This document shows, piece by piece, positions 18,243 to 29,018 of a DNA stretch of 64,000 nucleotides. Origin of the DNA: Acetatifactor sp. (GTDB taxonomy: Bacteria; Bacillota; Clostridia; Lachnospirales; Lachnospiraceae). The notes below the pieces were generated by a model. It did no database searches and was not told the DNA's origin. It worked only from the letters and a program-made list of their open reading frames with translations. Location of the stretch: assembly GCA_016290775.1 (NCBI GenBank), contig JAEEVF010000001.1:186001-250000 (forward strand). The letters run 5' to 3'. Numbering within the stretch: the first letter of the stretch is position 1; each line of letters begins with the position of its first letter. The position numbers were made by a program, and so were the translations under genes.

Positions 18243-20828
18243 ATGAACATCCAGAAATTTACGCAAAAATCACTACAAGCAGTGCAGGACTGCGAAAAGC
18301 TTGCCATGGAATATGGCAATCAGGAGATCGAGCAGGAGCACCTTTTGGTTTCACTGTTGCAATTGGAGGACAGCCTGATCTTAAAGCTCATCGAAAGGAT
18401 GGAGATCCAAAAGGAGCACTTCATGAACCGCGCGATCTCGGCGCTCGAAAAGCGCGTGAAGGTGCAGGGCGGAAATCCTTATGTCGGCCAGTACTTGAAT
18501 AAAGTGCTGATCACGGCCGAGGATGAGGCAAAGCGCATGGGCGATGAATATGTTTCCGTAGAGCATCTTTTCCTCGCCATGTTAAAGAACCCCAACAGAG
18601 AGATCAAGGAGATCTTTAGGGAATATGGCATCACTCAGGAGCGCTTCTTGAAGGCGCTTTCAACCGTGCGCGGAAACAGAAACGTGACCAGCGATAATCC
18701 AGAGGCAACCTATGACACGCTTGAGAAATACGGCACGGACCTTGTGGAGAAGGCGAGAGATCAAAAGCTTGATCCCGTGATCGGGCGTGACAATGAGATC
18801 CGTAACGTGGTCCGGATCCTGTCCAGAAAAACAAAGAACAATCCCGTGTTGATCGGTGAGCCCGGCGTTGGTAAAACGGCCGTGGTGGAAGGTCTTGCAC
18901 AGAGGATCGTGCGCGGAGACGTGCCCCAGGGACTGAAGGATAAGAAGATCTTTGCCCTCGACATGGGTGCCCTTGTGGCCGGCGCAAAATACCGCGGTGA
19001 ATTTGAGGAAAGACTTAAGGCCGTGCTCGAGGACGTGAAAAAGAGCGAAGGACAGATCATTCTGTTCATCGATGAGCTGCACACGATCGTCGGCGCAGGA
19101 AAAACGGACGGCGCTTTGGATGCAGGCAACATGCTCAAGCCTATGCTTGCGCGTGGCGAGCTGCACTGCATTGGTGCGACGACCTTGGATGAGTATCGGA
19201 AGTACATTGAAAAGGATGCGGCCTTAGAGCGTAGGTTCCAGCCCGTCATGGTGGATGAGCCGACGGTGGAGGACACCATCTCCATTCTGCGTGGCATCAA
19301 GGAGCGTTATGAGGTATATCATGGCGTGAAGATCATGGACAATGCTTTGGTGAGCGCTGCCGTGTTGTCGCACAGATATATCACCGACAGATTTCTTCCT
19401 GACAAGGCCATTGACCTTGTGGACGAGGCCTGCGCGCTGATCAAAACGGAGCTTGACAGCATGCCTGCGGAGCTCGATGAGATTTCACGTAAGGTGATGC
19501 AGATGGAGATCGAGGAAGCGGCGCTGAAGAAAGAGGATGACAGATTAAGCAAGGAGCGTCTGGAAGAACTCCAAAAGGAGCTCGCGGAGCTGAAAGCGGA
19601 GTTCGCTGAGAAGAAGGCACAGTGGGATAATGAAAAGTCTTCAGTAGATCACCTGAGTAAGCTCCGTGAGGAGATCGATCAGGTGAATTCCGAGATTGAG
19701 ATCGCTCAGAGAAACGGCGACCTTGAGAAGGCGGCAGAGCTTTCCTATGGCAAGCTGCCCTCGCTGAAGAAAGAGTTGCAGCAGGAAGAGGAAAAGGTTG
19801 CAGGCGGCCTGTCGCTTGTGCATGAGAAGGTTTCGGACGAGGAGATTTCCAGGATCGTCAGCCGCTGGACCGGCATTCCCGTGGCAAAGCTCACGGAGAG
19901 CGAGAGAAACAAGACCTTGCATCTGGACGAGGAGCTGCATAAGAGAGTCATCGGTCAGGATGAGGGCGTTGAAAAGGTGACGGAGGCGATCATCCGCTCC
20001 AAGGCGGGCATCAAGGATCCTTCCAAACCCATTGGTTCGTTCCTGTTCCTTGGACCTACCGGCGTCGGCAAGACGGAGCTTGCTAAGGCATTGGCGGCAA
20101 GTCTTTTCGACGATGAGAGCAACATGGTCCGTCTGGACATGAGTGAGTACATGGAGAAGTTCTCCGTATCGAGACTGATCGGAGCGCCTCCCGGATACGT
20201 GGGCTATGAAGAGGGCGGCCAGCTGACGGAGGCTGTTCGCAGAAAGCCTTACAGCGTGGTGCTGTTCGATGAGATCGAGAAGGCACATCCTGACGTGTTC
20301 AACGTGCTCCTTCAGGTCCTCGACGATGGGCGTATCACGGATTCTCAGGGGCGTACCGTGGACTTTAAGAACACGATCCTGATCATGACCTCTAACATTG
20401 GTGCACAGTATCTTCTCGACGGCATATCCCCTGACGGCAGCATCGTTCCTTCGGCGGAAAAGGCCGTGATGGAAGACCTTCGTGCACATTTCCGCCCCGA
20501 GTTTTTGAATCGTCTCGATGAGACCATCCTGTTCAAACCGTTGACCAAGCAGAACATCAGCGGGATCATAGACCTCCTTATGAAGGACGTGAATGCACGC
20601 CTTTCGGAGAAGGAGCTTTCCATCGAGCTTACGGAGGATGCAAAGCACCTGATCGCCGAGGAAGCATATGATCCGATCTATGGCGCAAGGCCCTTAAAGC
20701 GTTATCTGCAAAAGAACGTGGAGACGCTGGCAGCGAGACTGATCTTGTCCGGCGAGGTGGATCAGGATGATGTCATTTTGGTCGACAGAGAGGGTGACGG
20801 GCTGAAGGCCATTGTGAAAAAAAGATAA
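18243..20828 (+). CDS. clpB: ATP-dependent chaperone ClpB
   Basis: Two AAA+ domains ([33 protein letters not shown]) and long M-domain coiled coil. Confidence 0.95.
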   Translation: MNIQKFTQKSLQAVQDCEKLAMEYGNQEIEQEHLLVSLLQLEDSLILKLIERMEIQKEHFMNRAISALEKRVKVQGGNPYVGQYLNKVLITAEDEAKRMGDEYVSVEHLFLAMLKNPNREIKEIFREYGITQERFLKALSTVRGNRNVTSDNPEATYDTLEKYGTDLVEKARDQKLDPVIGRDNEIRNVVRILSRKTKNNPVLIGEPGVGKTAVVEGLAQRIVRGDVPQGLKDKKIFALDMGALVAGAKYRGEFEERLKAVLEDVKKSEGQIILFIDELHTIVGAGKTDGALDAGNMLKPMLARGELHCIGATTLDEYRKYIEKDAALERRFQPVMVDEPTVEDTISILRGIKERYEVYHGVKIMDNALVSAAVLSHRYITDRFLPDKAIDLVDEACALIKTELDSMPAELDEISRKVMQMEIEEAALKKEDDRLSKERLEELQKELAELKAEFAEKKAQWDNEKSSVDHLSKLREEIDQVNSEIEIAQRNGDLEKAAELSYGKLPSLKKELQQEEEKVAGGLSLVHEKVSDEEISRIVSRWTGIPVAKLTESERNKTLHLDEELHKRVIGQDEGVEKVTEAIIRSKAGIKDPSKPIGSFLFLGPTGVGKTELAKALAASLFDDESNMVRLDMSEYMEKFSVSRLIGAPPGYVGYEEGGQLTEAVRRKPYSVVLFDEIEKAHPDVFNVLLQVLDDGRITDSQGRTVDFKNTILIMTSNIGAQYLLDGISPDGSIVPSAEKAVMEDLRAHFRPEFLNRLDETILFKPLTKQNISGIIDLLMKDVNARLSEKELSIELTEDAKHLIAEEAYDPIYGARPLKRYLQKNVETLAARLILSGEVDQDDVILVDREGDGLKAIVKKR

Positions 20829-20907
20829 AACCCACTAGCATTTTTCAGCAAAACGTAGTATTTTTAAACTAGGATACTGTTTTGTCTCGGAACTTGCGGG
20901 AGGGCTT

Positions 20908-22770
20908 ATGACTCGAAGGATTGCCGTTTTTATCGGTCAGTTGAATCAAGAATACTTGATGGAGATGAGTCGCTCCGTAACAAACGCGGCGGGCAAGTTG
21001 GGCTATCGACTTGACGTGTTCACCGAGTTTGGTTCTTATGGCGATAATTATCTCCACGCGGAAGGGGAGAGGAATATCATTCGTCTCCCCTTTGTTGAGG
21101 ATTACGACGGCGTGATCATCGCGCCGGATACATTTGGCGTGCCCGAAATGGAAAAGCAATTGGACTTGCTTTTGCTTTCTCGGACGAAGGGACCCGTTGT
21201 CAGCATCCGTCAGGAAAAGGATTGCTTTTACACCGTGCAGATCGACAACCGTAAGGCCATGGCGGCGCTTACGGAGCATTTCGTGAAGGATCACGGCTAC
21301 AAGAGGATCTGCTTCATGAAAGGCAGGGCAGACCTTCGCGATGCCGACGAGCGTTTCCAGGGCTTTATGGACGTCATGAACAAATACAATTTGCCTGTGA
21401 CGGAGCAGCAGCTTTTCCAAGGAGATTACTGGAGGCGATTGGGCAAAGCGGCAGTGGATTGGTTCCTTTCCGGGCCGGAAATGCCCGAGGCCATCATATG
21501 CGCCAACGATTTTATGGCTATCTCTGTTTTGATCGCGCTTAAAGAACGCGACATAAGGATTCCGGAAGACATTGCGGTTGCAGGATTTGACGACGTGGAG
21601 GAGATCCGCTATCTGGATCCCGCGATCTGTAGCGTTCACATGCCTTGCTATGGCATCGGAGACGAGTCCGTCCGCCTGATCGACAAGCTTTGCCACGGCG
21701 GAAAATCGGAGCAGATCGTTCGTCTGCCTTATCAGGTGGTTCCCAGAAAGAGTTGTGGGTGCCCCATTGAAGAGCACGGCCACTGGGCGGAGCAGCTGTA
21801 CAATCAAAGAAGATACTTAAGCGAAGTGCTTCTGCACAATGGCTTCATGAATGCGGATTATGAGAACTGCGACACGCTCGATGAACTATTCGGCATTGCT
21901 TATCAATATACCAATCGTTTCAAATATGATGAGATCTTTGTCTGCCTGTGCGAATCAAAGGATGAAAACGGCGAACGCATTCTGGATTTCCAGCATTACA
22001 CGGATCATATGGTGTTGCGAGCCATCCTTAGAAGGGAAGGCGGCATGACGCTTCTTGAGGAACGATTCCCGAGAAGGGAACTTCTTCCGGAAAAGTACCG
22101 AAAGGACATTGAGACCTTGTATTACTTCCCGATGCATCATAAGAATCGTTGTCTGGGATACTTGGCCGTTGCATCCAGAGACGTTACGGAGCTGAAGGAA
22201 TTCTTCCAGTGCTGGACCTATGAGATGTGCAGTTGTCTGGACAAGGTTTTGCTTTACGAAGAGAATCAAAGCCTGCAGGAGTTCAGAAAGCTTTCCACGA
22301 TCGATGATCTTACGGGGCTTTATAACAGGCGTAAGTTTGAGCAGGAACTCAGCAAAAAGCTTGTGACTCTAAAATCCAGGGACATTGATTTTTACATTGT
22401 CAGCCTCGACATGGATGGGCTTAAGACCATCAATGACACCTATGGACACATGGAGGGCGACGTGGCGCTGAAGGCATTTGCGGACGCCTTGGTGAAAGCT
22501 GCGGGTGATATTGGAATGTGCTTCCGCGTGGGCGGAGATGAGTTCACGATGCTGGTATCCACGGGAGAGGAGTCAAAGCTAAAGGCCGTGCTCCACGCAG
22601 TCCAGGAAGAGATCGATGCATATAACGAAACCTCCGGGAAGCCATATGCAATCTCCGGAAGCCGTGGATATGCGAAATTCAAGAAGAATGAAGAACTGTC
22701 CAACTGCATCCGCCGCGCAGACATTGACATGTATGCCGACAAGATGGCAAGGAAGCGCGGAAGGAGATAA
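20908..22770 (+). CDS. Cytosolic PBP-I (LacI-type ligand-binding) - GGDEF diguanylate cyclase
   Basis: LacI-type effector-binding domain without HTH (AIICANDFMAISVLIALKERDIRIPEDIAVAGFDDVEEIRYLDP), then DDLTGLYNRRKFEQEL...FRVGGDEFTML. Confidence 0.85.
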   Translation: MTRRIAVFIGQLNQEYLMEMSRSVTNAAGKLGYRLDVFTEFGSYGDNYLHAEGERNIIRLPFVEDYDGVIIAPDTFGVPEMEKQLDLLLLSRTKGPVVSIRQEKDCFYTVQIDNRKAMAALTEHFVKDHGYKRICFMKGRADLRDADERFQGFMDVMNKYNLPVTEQQLFQGDYWRRLGKAAVDWFLSGPEMPEAIICANDFMAISVLIALKERDIRIPEDIAVAGFDDVEEIRYLDPAICSVHMPCYGIGDESVRLIDKLCHGGKSEQIVRLPYQVVPRKSCGCPIEEHGHWAEQLYNQRRYLSEVLLHNGFMNADYENCDTLDELFGIAYQYTNRFKYDEIFVCLCESKDENGERILDFQHYTDHMVLRAILRREGGMTLLEERFPRRELLPEKYRKDIETLYYFPMHHKNRCLGYLAVASRDVTELKEFFQCWTYEMCSCLDKVLLYEENQSLQEFRKLSTIDDLTGLYNRRKFEQELSKKLVTLKSRDIDFYIVSLDMDGLKTINDTYGHMEGDVALKAFADALVKAAGDIGMCFRVGGDEFTMLVSTGEESKLKAVLHAVQEEIDAYNETSGKPYAISGSRGYAKFKKNEELSNCIRRADIDMYADKMARKRGRR

Positions 22771-22773
22771 GGC

Positions 22774-24081
22774 ATGCAGGGAAATAAGGCACGCACAAAA
22801 GGGCTTCGGTGTCAGGTCTGCACGGGTTGCGGACTGTGTCCCGGCGTGGTGCGCGAGAATGGTCGAGAGCGCATTCATATTCTGACGGAGGATGGTCTTG
22901 GAACGCAGGGGCTTTCCTTGAAGAATGCAGGGAATCTTCGTCTGATCGCCACGGACATTGGAACGACCACCATCGCCATGGAGCTTCTTTCTGAGGATGG
23001 CACCGTGGAGGATTCCTTTGCGTGTTTAAACCCGCAGGCAAAGTATGGAGCGGACGTGCTCTCAAGAGTTTTGGCCGCAGAAGATCCTGAAAAGAGAAAA
23101 GAAATGCAAAGCATGGTAAAAAGCGCTTTGGCCCGGGGGGCGGAGCGCTTTTTGAAGTGTTTGAAGGACGGAGAGAAGCCGCTTGTGGTCATTGCCGCGA
23201 ACACGGTGATGAGCTATCTGCTCCTTGGACATGACCCGAAAGAACTTGGCCATGCACCCTTTACGGCCACGCATCTTTCTGGAGGGGAATTTGAGTTGGA
23301 GCTTGATGGTGACATGTGCCCAGGAGATACGCAGGCGGCGGCACCACAAGCTGGCGATCGCTTCGTTCACTGCATGGTCCTGCCAGGCTTTTCCGCCTTT
23401 GTGGGCGCGGACCTTTTCGCAGGTGCCATCGCCTGCAAAATGGCGGAGAAAAGCGAGATACAGCTCCTTGTGGACCTTGGGACCAACGGGGAAATCCTGC
23501 TGGGCAATTGCGATTTAATTCTGGCGACGGCGACGGCAGCAGGCCCGGCCTTTGAAGGAGGCCCTGCCAAGGGAACCTTTGGATCAGATCTTGTTCGGCT
23601 TGTGGCAAGGCTTTTGGAGGAAGGCATCCTGGATGAAACGGGACTTCTTTCAGAACCCTATTTTACAAAGGGCATTCGCATTGGGAATGTGTTGCTGACC
23701 AAGGAGGCCATTCGAAGTCTCCAGGTTGCCAAAGCAGCCATTCAGGCCGGGATCAGCGTTTTATTGGAGCAATATGGCATCGCACCAGAAGAGATTTCCC
23801 GCGTGGCCCTTGGAGGAGGCTTTGGATATTTCTTAGATCCCGCGGATGCCGTGCGCATTGGGCTTCTTCCCGCCTCACTGGAGGGAAAGGCCGTATCCGG
23901 CGGAAACACCGCGCTGGCAGGTGCAAAAAGGTTTGGCGCGTGTCTTCTTGCGAAGGAGGGTACGTCAGCAGACGTCATACAAGACTCATTGCCTGGGCGG
24001 GTCGAAGTCATCAACCTTGCAGAACAAAAGGCCTTTTCGGGAAAATATCTTGCCGCCATGGCATTCAAACCCGTCCCGTAA
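22774..24081 (+). CDS. ASKHA/RACo C-terminal-like (DUF4445) protein with N-terminal CxxCxxCxxC motif
   Basis: IATDIGTTTIAMELL, LLVDLGTNGEILLGN, ATATAAGPAFEGGP, LGGGFGYFLDP; N-terminal CQVCTGCGLC. Confidence 0.75.
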   Translation: MQGNKARTKGLRCQVCTGCGLCPGVVRENGRERIHILTEDGLGTQGLSLKNAGNLRLIATDIGTTTIAMELLSEDGTVEDSFACLNPQAKYGADVLSRVLAAEDPEKRKEMQSMVKSALARGAERFLKCLKDGEKPLVVIAANTVMSYLLLGHDPKELGHAPFTATHLSGGEFELELDGDMCPGDTQAAAPQAGDRFVHCMVLPGFSAFVGADLFAGAIACKMAEKSEIQLLVDLGTNGEILLGNCDLILATATAAGPAFEGGPAKGTFGSDLVRLVARLLEEGILDETGLLSEPYFTKGIRIGNVLLTKEAIRSLQVAKAAIQAGISVLLEQYGIAPEEISRVALGGGFGYFLDPADAVRIGLLPASLEGKAVSGGNTALAGAKRFGACLLAKEGTSADVIQDSLPGRVEVINLAEQKAFSGKYLAAMAFKPVP

Positions 24082-24098
24082 GGGGGCGGGTCTTTTTG
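24069..24098 (+). terminator. Rho-independent terminator
   Basis: acccgtcccgtaagggggcgggt + cttttt. Confidence 0.75.
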
Positions 24099-24235
24099 TC
24101 TTTAAAATGCACTTTTTTGCACGATACGGCGTCCTAAAGTGTTCCTGTTACGGATGGCAGACGACGAGATGGTATGTTAAAATATTAACATAAATACTGG
24201 ATGCCAACGGGGGCAAAAAAGAAAGGGGATAATTT

Positions 24236-26299
24236 ATGGACACAGAGCGAAAACGATTTTGGGCAAAGGGGTTAGCGGTTTTGTTAAGCTTTTCCATGGT
24301 GGCAGGCATGGCCGGCTGTGGCGGAGCAGGAAAAGGGGAAGGTAGTTCGAGTGAGAGCACCCAGGTGACTTCGGAGATTGTGGGGAGCTCCGAAGCAGGA
24401 GCGAATACGGAAGGCACGATTGCCACGCCGGAGCCCGTCGCTACGGTCTCTAAGATCAATGATAACGGAAAGGCCATTTGGGACTTTGATGAGTTCGTAA
24501 ATAGTGCGTGGAAAGAGGAACAAAAGAGCGGCGATAAAGATTGCGTGACCACGTGGGGTGAGACAGACGAAGAACTTAATGAATGGATCACGGAATTGGT
24601 TTGGAATACGGATCTGGCAACGATCCCTGAAGAGGAGGGATTATCCAAGGTCATAACGCTTTGCCGCCAGATAGAGGATGAAGGCTTTGAAAGCCGCGCG
24701 GATCGCGTAAGGACCGTCAAAAAGCATTTGGAACCCATTCTAAAGGTGAAAAAGCTGGACGATCTCTATAAGCTGTATGGAACGGAAGAATATGCATACC
24801 ATAATTACTTGCTTCAATTCCAAATCAACATGGATTGGAATGCAAATAATGCCGCATGGTTCTGGCCAGAAGCACTTCTTGGAAATGACATTGAGAGTGC
24901 CCAGGAGCAAATTGAAAACATGACGGGAAAGAACAAGGATGTGTTTTTTCCTTTTATGAAGGAATTAGGCTTTAGTGAGGACAGGACAAAAGAAATCCTC
25001 ACGAATGTGGCATTAGGAGATGCAAAGGTCTTTGAATACCATGACAAGGCATATGAAAGCTCGGTACTTTATTATTTCGGGGAAAAGCAGTTGCAGCAAG
25101 AAGAGGTACCTGTTCCTATCATGCAGATCCTTCAGTCGCTTGGATATGATAACGATTTTTTTGTGGCGAAGCTCGTGTCTTATGACTATCTAAAGGATCT
25201 TTATCAGCCAGAAAATCTGGGAATCCTCCGCGATCATTTGCTGTTCTCGGTCATTATGAATCTTTCGATCACTTTTGGCTCAATCGAAGAATTGGGTTGG
25301 ATTGATGATGCATTTACCGAGGATTACACAAAAAAGGAGCTGTTAGTCCAGGCCATAAAAGCCTTGGCCTGCGATGAGATCACAAAGGAATATGTGAAGA
25401 CACATATTTCAGAAAAGACCATGGAGGACGTCAAGGCCATGGTGGAAGACGTCAAGGTGTTTTCCAGAAGCGTGGTTTCAGATGCACAATGGCTGAGCAT
25501 TCACGGGAAGGAATTGGCAAAGCGTAAGATTTTGAGACTGAATTGTTATTATGGAGAAAATGAAATTAAGTATGATCTGTCTGAGTATTCCCTTGGAAAG
25601 GACGTTGTTGAAAGCTTCATTGCGCTTGAATCGGGACGCGTACGCTTCAAGATGGATCAGACGAAATTCTCTGGTGATGAAAGAGGCTTGTATGGTATAA
25701 CCACGATGATCGATAATGCGTTTTACATAAGGGAATTGAACGCTGTCGCTTTTATGGCAGGCTTCCTGAGCGACCCGCTTTGTTCCGCGGAGGCGAAATA
25801 TGAGGAACGACTGGCAAATTTGGGTGAAACGATCGCACACGAAATATCGCACGCATATGATCCTGAGGGCAGTGGATATGACGAGGATGGATACTATGAT
25901 CCATGGATGAAGGAAGAGGAACAGGCGGCATACGACGAAAGAGTAAAGAGAATCGCAGATTTCTTTGACGGCATGGAAGTGGAATATGGACAGAAGTTAG
26001 ATGGAAGGCGTGTATGCGCTGAGACCTTTGCGGATCTGATGGCGATGGAGTGTTGCCTTCGCATGCTAGAGGCGCAGGAGAACCCAGATTATGATCTGTT
26101 CTTCCGCAGCTACGCAAAGGGAAATGCAATGTATTTCAATGAGGAAGGCGCGGAAGGTGCCGTAGAAGACACGCATCTTCCCGGGAAGCAAAGGATCAAT
26201 TACGTATTAGGGCAGTTTGATAAGTTTTATGAGATCTATGACATCGACGAGAGCAGTCCTTTCTTCGTACCGAAGGAAGAAAGGCTTCCCGTATTCTGA
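24236..26299 (+). CDS. Lipoprotein M13-family (neprilysin-like) metallopeptidase
   Basis: Lipobox MAGC; HEISHAYDPEGSGYDEDG and ETFADLMAM match M13 HExxH and ExxAD motifs. Confidence 0.85.
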   Translation: MDTERKRFWAKGLAVLLSFSMVAGMAGCGGAGKGEGSSSESTQVTSEIVGSSEAGANTEGTIATPEPVATVSKINDNGKAIWDFDEFVNSAWKEEQKSGDKDCVTTWGETDEELNEWITELVWNTDLATIPEEEGLSKVITLCRQIEDEGFESRADRVRTVKKHLEPILKVKKLDDLYKLYGTEEYAYHNYLLQFQINMDWNANNAAWFWPEALLGNDIESAQEQIENMTGKNKDVFFPFMKELGFSEDRTKEILTNVALGDAKVFEYHDKAYESSVLYYFGEKQLQQEEVPVPIMQILQSLGYDNDFFVAKLVSYDYLKDLYQPENLGILRDHLLFSVIMNLSITFGSIEELGWIDDAFTEDYTKKELLVQAIKALACDEITKEYVKTHISEKTMEDVKAMVEDVKVFSRSVVSDAQWLSIHGKELAKRKILRLNCYYGENEIKYDLSEYSLGKDVVESFIALESGRVRFKMDQTKFSGDERGLYGITTMIDNAFYIRELNAVAFMAGFLSDPLCSAEAKYEERLANLGETIAHEISHAYDPEGSGYDEDGYYDPWMKEEEQAAYDERVKRIADFFDGMEVEYGQKLDGRRVCAETFADLMAMECCLRMLEAQENPDYDLFFRSYAKGNAMYFNEEGAEGAVEDTHLPGKQRINYVLGQFDKFYEIYDIDESSPFFVPKEERLPVF

Positions 26300-26321
26300 C
26301 ATCTGAACGAATGCATAAGAA

Positions 26322-26353
26322 AGGCGCCGGAGCGTAAAGCTTCGGCGCTTTTT
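26322..26353 (+). terminator. Rho-independent terminator
   Basis: gcgccggag-cgtaaag-cttcggcgc + tttttt. Confidence 0.8.
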
Positions 26354-26362
26354 TGATCTTGT

Positions 26363-27781
26363 TTATTCCACCGTTTTCAGGTCAAATCCAAAGTATTTTA
26401 CGGCGTTGTTGTAGGAGACGTCACGGACGATTTCACTCAAGGTCTCGTAATCTTCCGGGAATTCACCGTTTTCCACCAGGGTTCCAAGGAGGTTGCAGAG
26501 GATCCTGCGGAAGTAATCGTGGCGCACGTAGGAAAGGAAGCTCCTTGAGTCCGTCAGCATACCGACAAAACCGGAAAGGTTTCCAAGGTTTGCGAGGGAG
26601 AGCATTTGCTCCTCCATGCCCTTTTTGTTATCGTTGAACCACCATGCGCTGCCCTGCTGGATCTTAGCGATCGCGGTACTGTCCTGGAAACAACCCAGGA
26701 TCGTTCCGATGGCCGCGTTGTCATTGGGGTTCAGGCTGTAGAGAATGGTCTTCGGAAGCTCGCCCGTCTTTTCCAAGGCATTGAGATAATCCGCCAGGTC
26801 TGCGGCGGGAGCGTTATTGCCGATGCAATCAAATCCCGTGTCAGGCCCAAGCTTTTCGAAGCGCTGCGTGTTGTTGTCACGCTTGCAGCCGTAGTGGAGC
26901 TGCATGACCCAATTGCGTTTTGCATATTCGCGCCCAACATAGATCATGAACGCCGTCTTGAACTTGAATTCGTCTTCGCGGGAAGGTGTTTCGCCGCGCA
27001 ATCTCTTCGCAAAGATGGCTTCCACTTCGTCAGCGGAAGCAGGAGCATAGTAAACTACTTCCAGACCATGATCGGAAACCTTGCAGCCGCGGCTTGCGAA
27101 GAAGTCCATGCGAACGGAGAGGGCTTTACAAAGGTCTGCAAAGCTTTGGATCGTCATGCCGCTTGCGCGCTCAAGGCTTGCGAGATAAACCAGGTAGGTG
27201 GGCTTTTCCAGATTCATGGCCTTGTCAGGGCGCCATGCCGGAAGGACTTGCACGGAAAAGGTAGGATCTTCCGCAATCTTTTTATGGCATTCGAGATCAT
27301 CTGCCGGATCGTCCGTGGTGCAAAGGAGCGTCACGTTGGAAGACTGAATGAGGCCGCGAACGCTCATGGAAGGCTCGGCCAGCTTTTTGTTGCAAAGCTC
27401 CCAAACCTCCTCTGCCGTACGCTCGTTCAAAATGCCCTGATAATCAAAGTACTTGCGAAGCTCCAAATGGCTCCAGTGGTAAAGGGGATTGCCGATGGCC
27501 TTGCCGAGGCATTTTGCCCAGGCAAGGAACTTTTCCTTGTCGGAAGCATTGCCCGTGATATATTTTTCCTCCACGCCGCAGGAGCGCATAAAGCGCCATT
27601 TATAATGGTCGCCGCCAAGCCAGACCTGCGTGATGTTTTCAAACTTTCTGTCTTCCCAGATCTCCTTCTGGTTGATGTGGCAGTGATAGTCCAAAATGGG
27701 CATCGTTTCCGCCACTTCATGGTAGAGCTTTTTTGCTACTTCGTTTGACAGGATGAAATCCTGATCCATAAACGCTTTCAT
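26363..27781 (-). CDS. uxaC: Glucuronate isomerase
   Basis: 472 aa; MPILDYHCHINQKEIWED; GMLTDSRSFLSYVRHDYFRRILCNLLG. Confidence 0.93.
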   Translation of the reverse strand: MKAFMDQDFILSNEVAKKLYHEVAETMPILDYHCHINQKEIWEDRKFENITQVWLGGDHYKWRFMRSCGVEEKYITGNASDKEKFLAWAKCLGKAIGNPLYHWSHLELRKYFDYQGILNERTAEEVWELCNKKLAEPSMSVRGLIQSSNVTLLCTTDDPADDLECHKKIAEDPTFSVQVLPAWRPDKAMNLEKPTYLVYLASLERASGMTIQSFADLCKALSVRMDFFASRGCKVSDHGLEVVYYAPASADEVEAIFAKRLRGETPSREDEFKFKTAFMIYVGREYAKRNWVMQLHYGCKRDNNTQRFEKLGPDTGFDCIGNNAPAADLADYLNALEKTGELPKTILYSLNPNDNAAIGTILGCFQDSTAIAKIQQGSAWWFNDNKKGMEEQMLSLANLGNLSGFVGMLTDSRSFLSYVRHDYFRRILCNLLGTLVENGEFPEDYETLSEIVRDVSYNNAVKYFGFDLKTVE

Positions 27782-27829
27782 ATTTCTAACCTCCGAAGGG
27801 TTGTATTCCAAATGTTAAGGCACTTGACC

Positions 27830-28843
27830 TTAGGGCGTCGTCTGACGCTTGATGAGCTTGCCGGAGAACATATATTCCGCCGGCTTTTCTTCGCCGCCGA
27901 GAACTCCAAGGAGTGTCTGGATCAGCTGGTGGGTGATCTTGTCCGGCTGGTTGTCAACGCTGGTGATCTCGGGCACGGTACATTGCGTCAGCATGGAATT
28001 GTTGTAGCCGATGATCGCAAGGTCCTGAGGGATGCGAAGATTGTTTTGCACGCCATATTTTACGGCGCCGATGGCAAGGGCGTCATCCGAGGTGATCACG
28101 CCGTGGAAGGAAAGGCCCCTGTCGGCGAGATCCTGCAAAAATGCGGTGATCTCATTGATCTGATCCGTGCGTCCGCCATAGTAATGGATGAGGGGCGCGG
28201 TGTTCTGGAGCTTATGATTTTTCATTGCGGCTTTATAGCCCGCAAGCTTTCTGGTCGCACTGTAGGAATTGGAATCGTAAAGATAAAGAATGTCATCGAT
28301 GCCCGCACGGATCAGGCTGCTGGTTGCTTCAAACATGGAAGCGTAGTCATTGCTGAGGGTGCAGTAAACGTTGGGGCAGCGATAGGAGGCGTTCATCAGC
28401 ATGACCGGAACCTGCTGCGCGGCCTCGCGGATATATTCATTCTCCTCCTCCACGTCAGACACGTAATGCGAACCAACGAGGATCAGGCTGTCCACCTTTT
28501 TGGAAAGGATCAGGCGGATGTACTCTTTTCGCTCGGCGAGCTCATAGCCCGTGCAGCAAAGAAGGGACTCGTAACCATTCTGGTGAAGCTCGCGCTCGAG
28601 GAGATAAACGGCTCTTGCCAAGTACATGTCCGAGGAATCCGCGCAAAGAATACCGATGGTGCGAAGGGAGTGAAGTCCCATGCCGCGCGCAAAGGCGTTG
28701 GGCCTGTAGTCATATTCCTCGATCACTTTCATGACCTTTTCTCTGGTGGAAGCCTTGACATTGTCACTTCCGTTAAGAACGCGTGAGACGGTGGCGATGG
28801 AGACGCCTGCCTTTTTGGAGATGTCGTAGATGGTAAGTGCCAT
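27830..28843 (-). CDS. LacI-family transcriptional regulator (probable hexuronate regulator)
   Basis: MALTIYDISKKAGVSIATVSRVLNGSDNVKASTREKVMKVIEEYDYRPNAFARGM. Confidence 0.93.
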   Translation of the reverse strand: MALTIYDISKKAGVSIATVSRVLNGSDNVKASTREKVMKVIEEYDYRPNAFARGMGLHSLRTIGILCADSSDMYLARAVYLLERELHQNGYESLLCCTGYELAERKEYIRLILSKKVDSLILVGSHYVSDVEEENEYIREAAQQVPVMLMNASYRCPNVYCTLSNDYASMFEATSSLIRAGIDDILYLYDSNSYSATRKLAGYKAAMKNHKLQNTAPLIHYYGGRTDQINEITAFLQDLADRGLSFHGVITSDDALAIGAVKYGVQNNLRIPQDLAIIGYNNSMLTQCTVPEITSVDNQPDKITHQLIQTLLGVLGGEEKPAEYMFSGKLIKRQTTP

Positions 28844-28902
28844 GGGGTTTTGATCCTCCCGGTCTTTTTTCCTGCCGTAGCGACGAGCCTTTTGCCCTAT
28901 GC

Positions 28903-28920
28903 AATGTAAGCAGTTACATT
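28903..28920. promoter_or_regulatory. Candidate LacI-family operator AATGTAA-GCAG-TTACATT
   Basis: Perfect 7+7 palindrome in divergent intergenic region, at the predicted lacI transcription start. Confidence 0.6.
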
Positions 28921-28927
28921 CTTGTTC

Positions 28928-28956
28928 ATTATAGCGCATCCCATAGGGAAAATCAA
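28928..28956 (-). promoter_or_regulatory. lacI-uxaC promoter TTGATT-N17-TATAAT (minus strand)
   Basis: -35 at 28951-28956, -10 at 28928-28933. Confidence 0.65.
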
Positions 28957-28990
28957 GGCTTTCCTTTTTGGTTTTTCCCATGGGTTTTAC

Positions 28991-29018
28991 TTGACTTTCG
29001 CATGGTTTCATGTATGAT
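28991..29018 (+). promoter_or_regulatory. uxaB promoter TTGACT-N16-TATGAT
   Basis: -35 at 28991-28996, -10 at 29013-29018. Confidence 0.55.
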
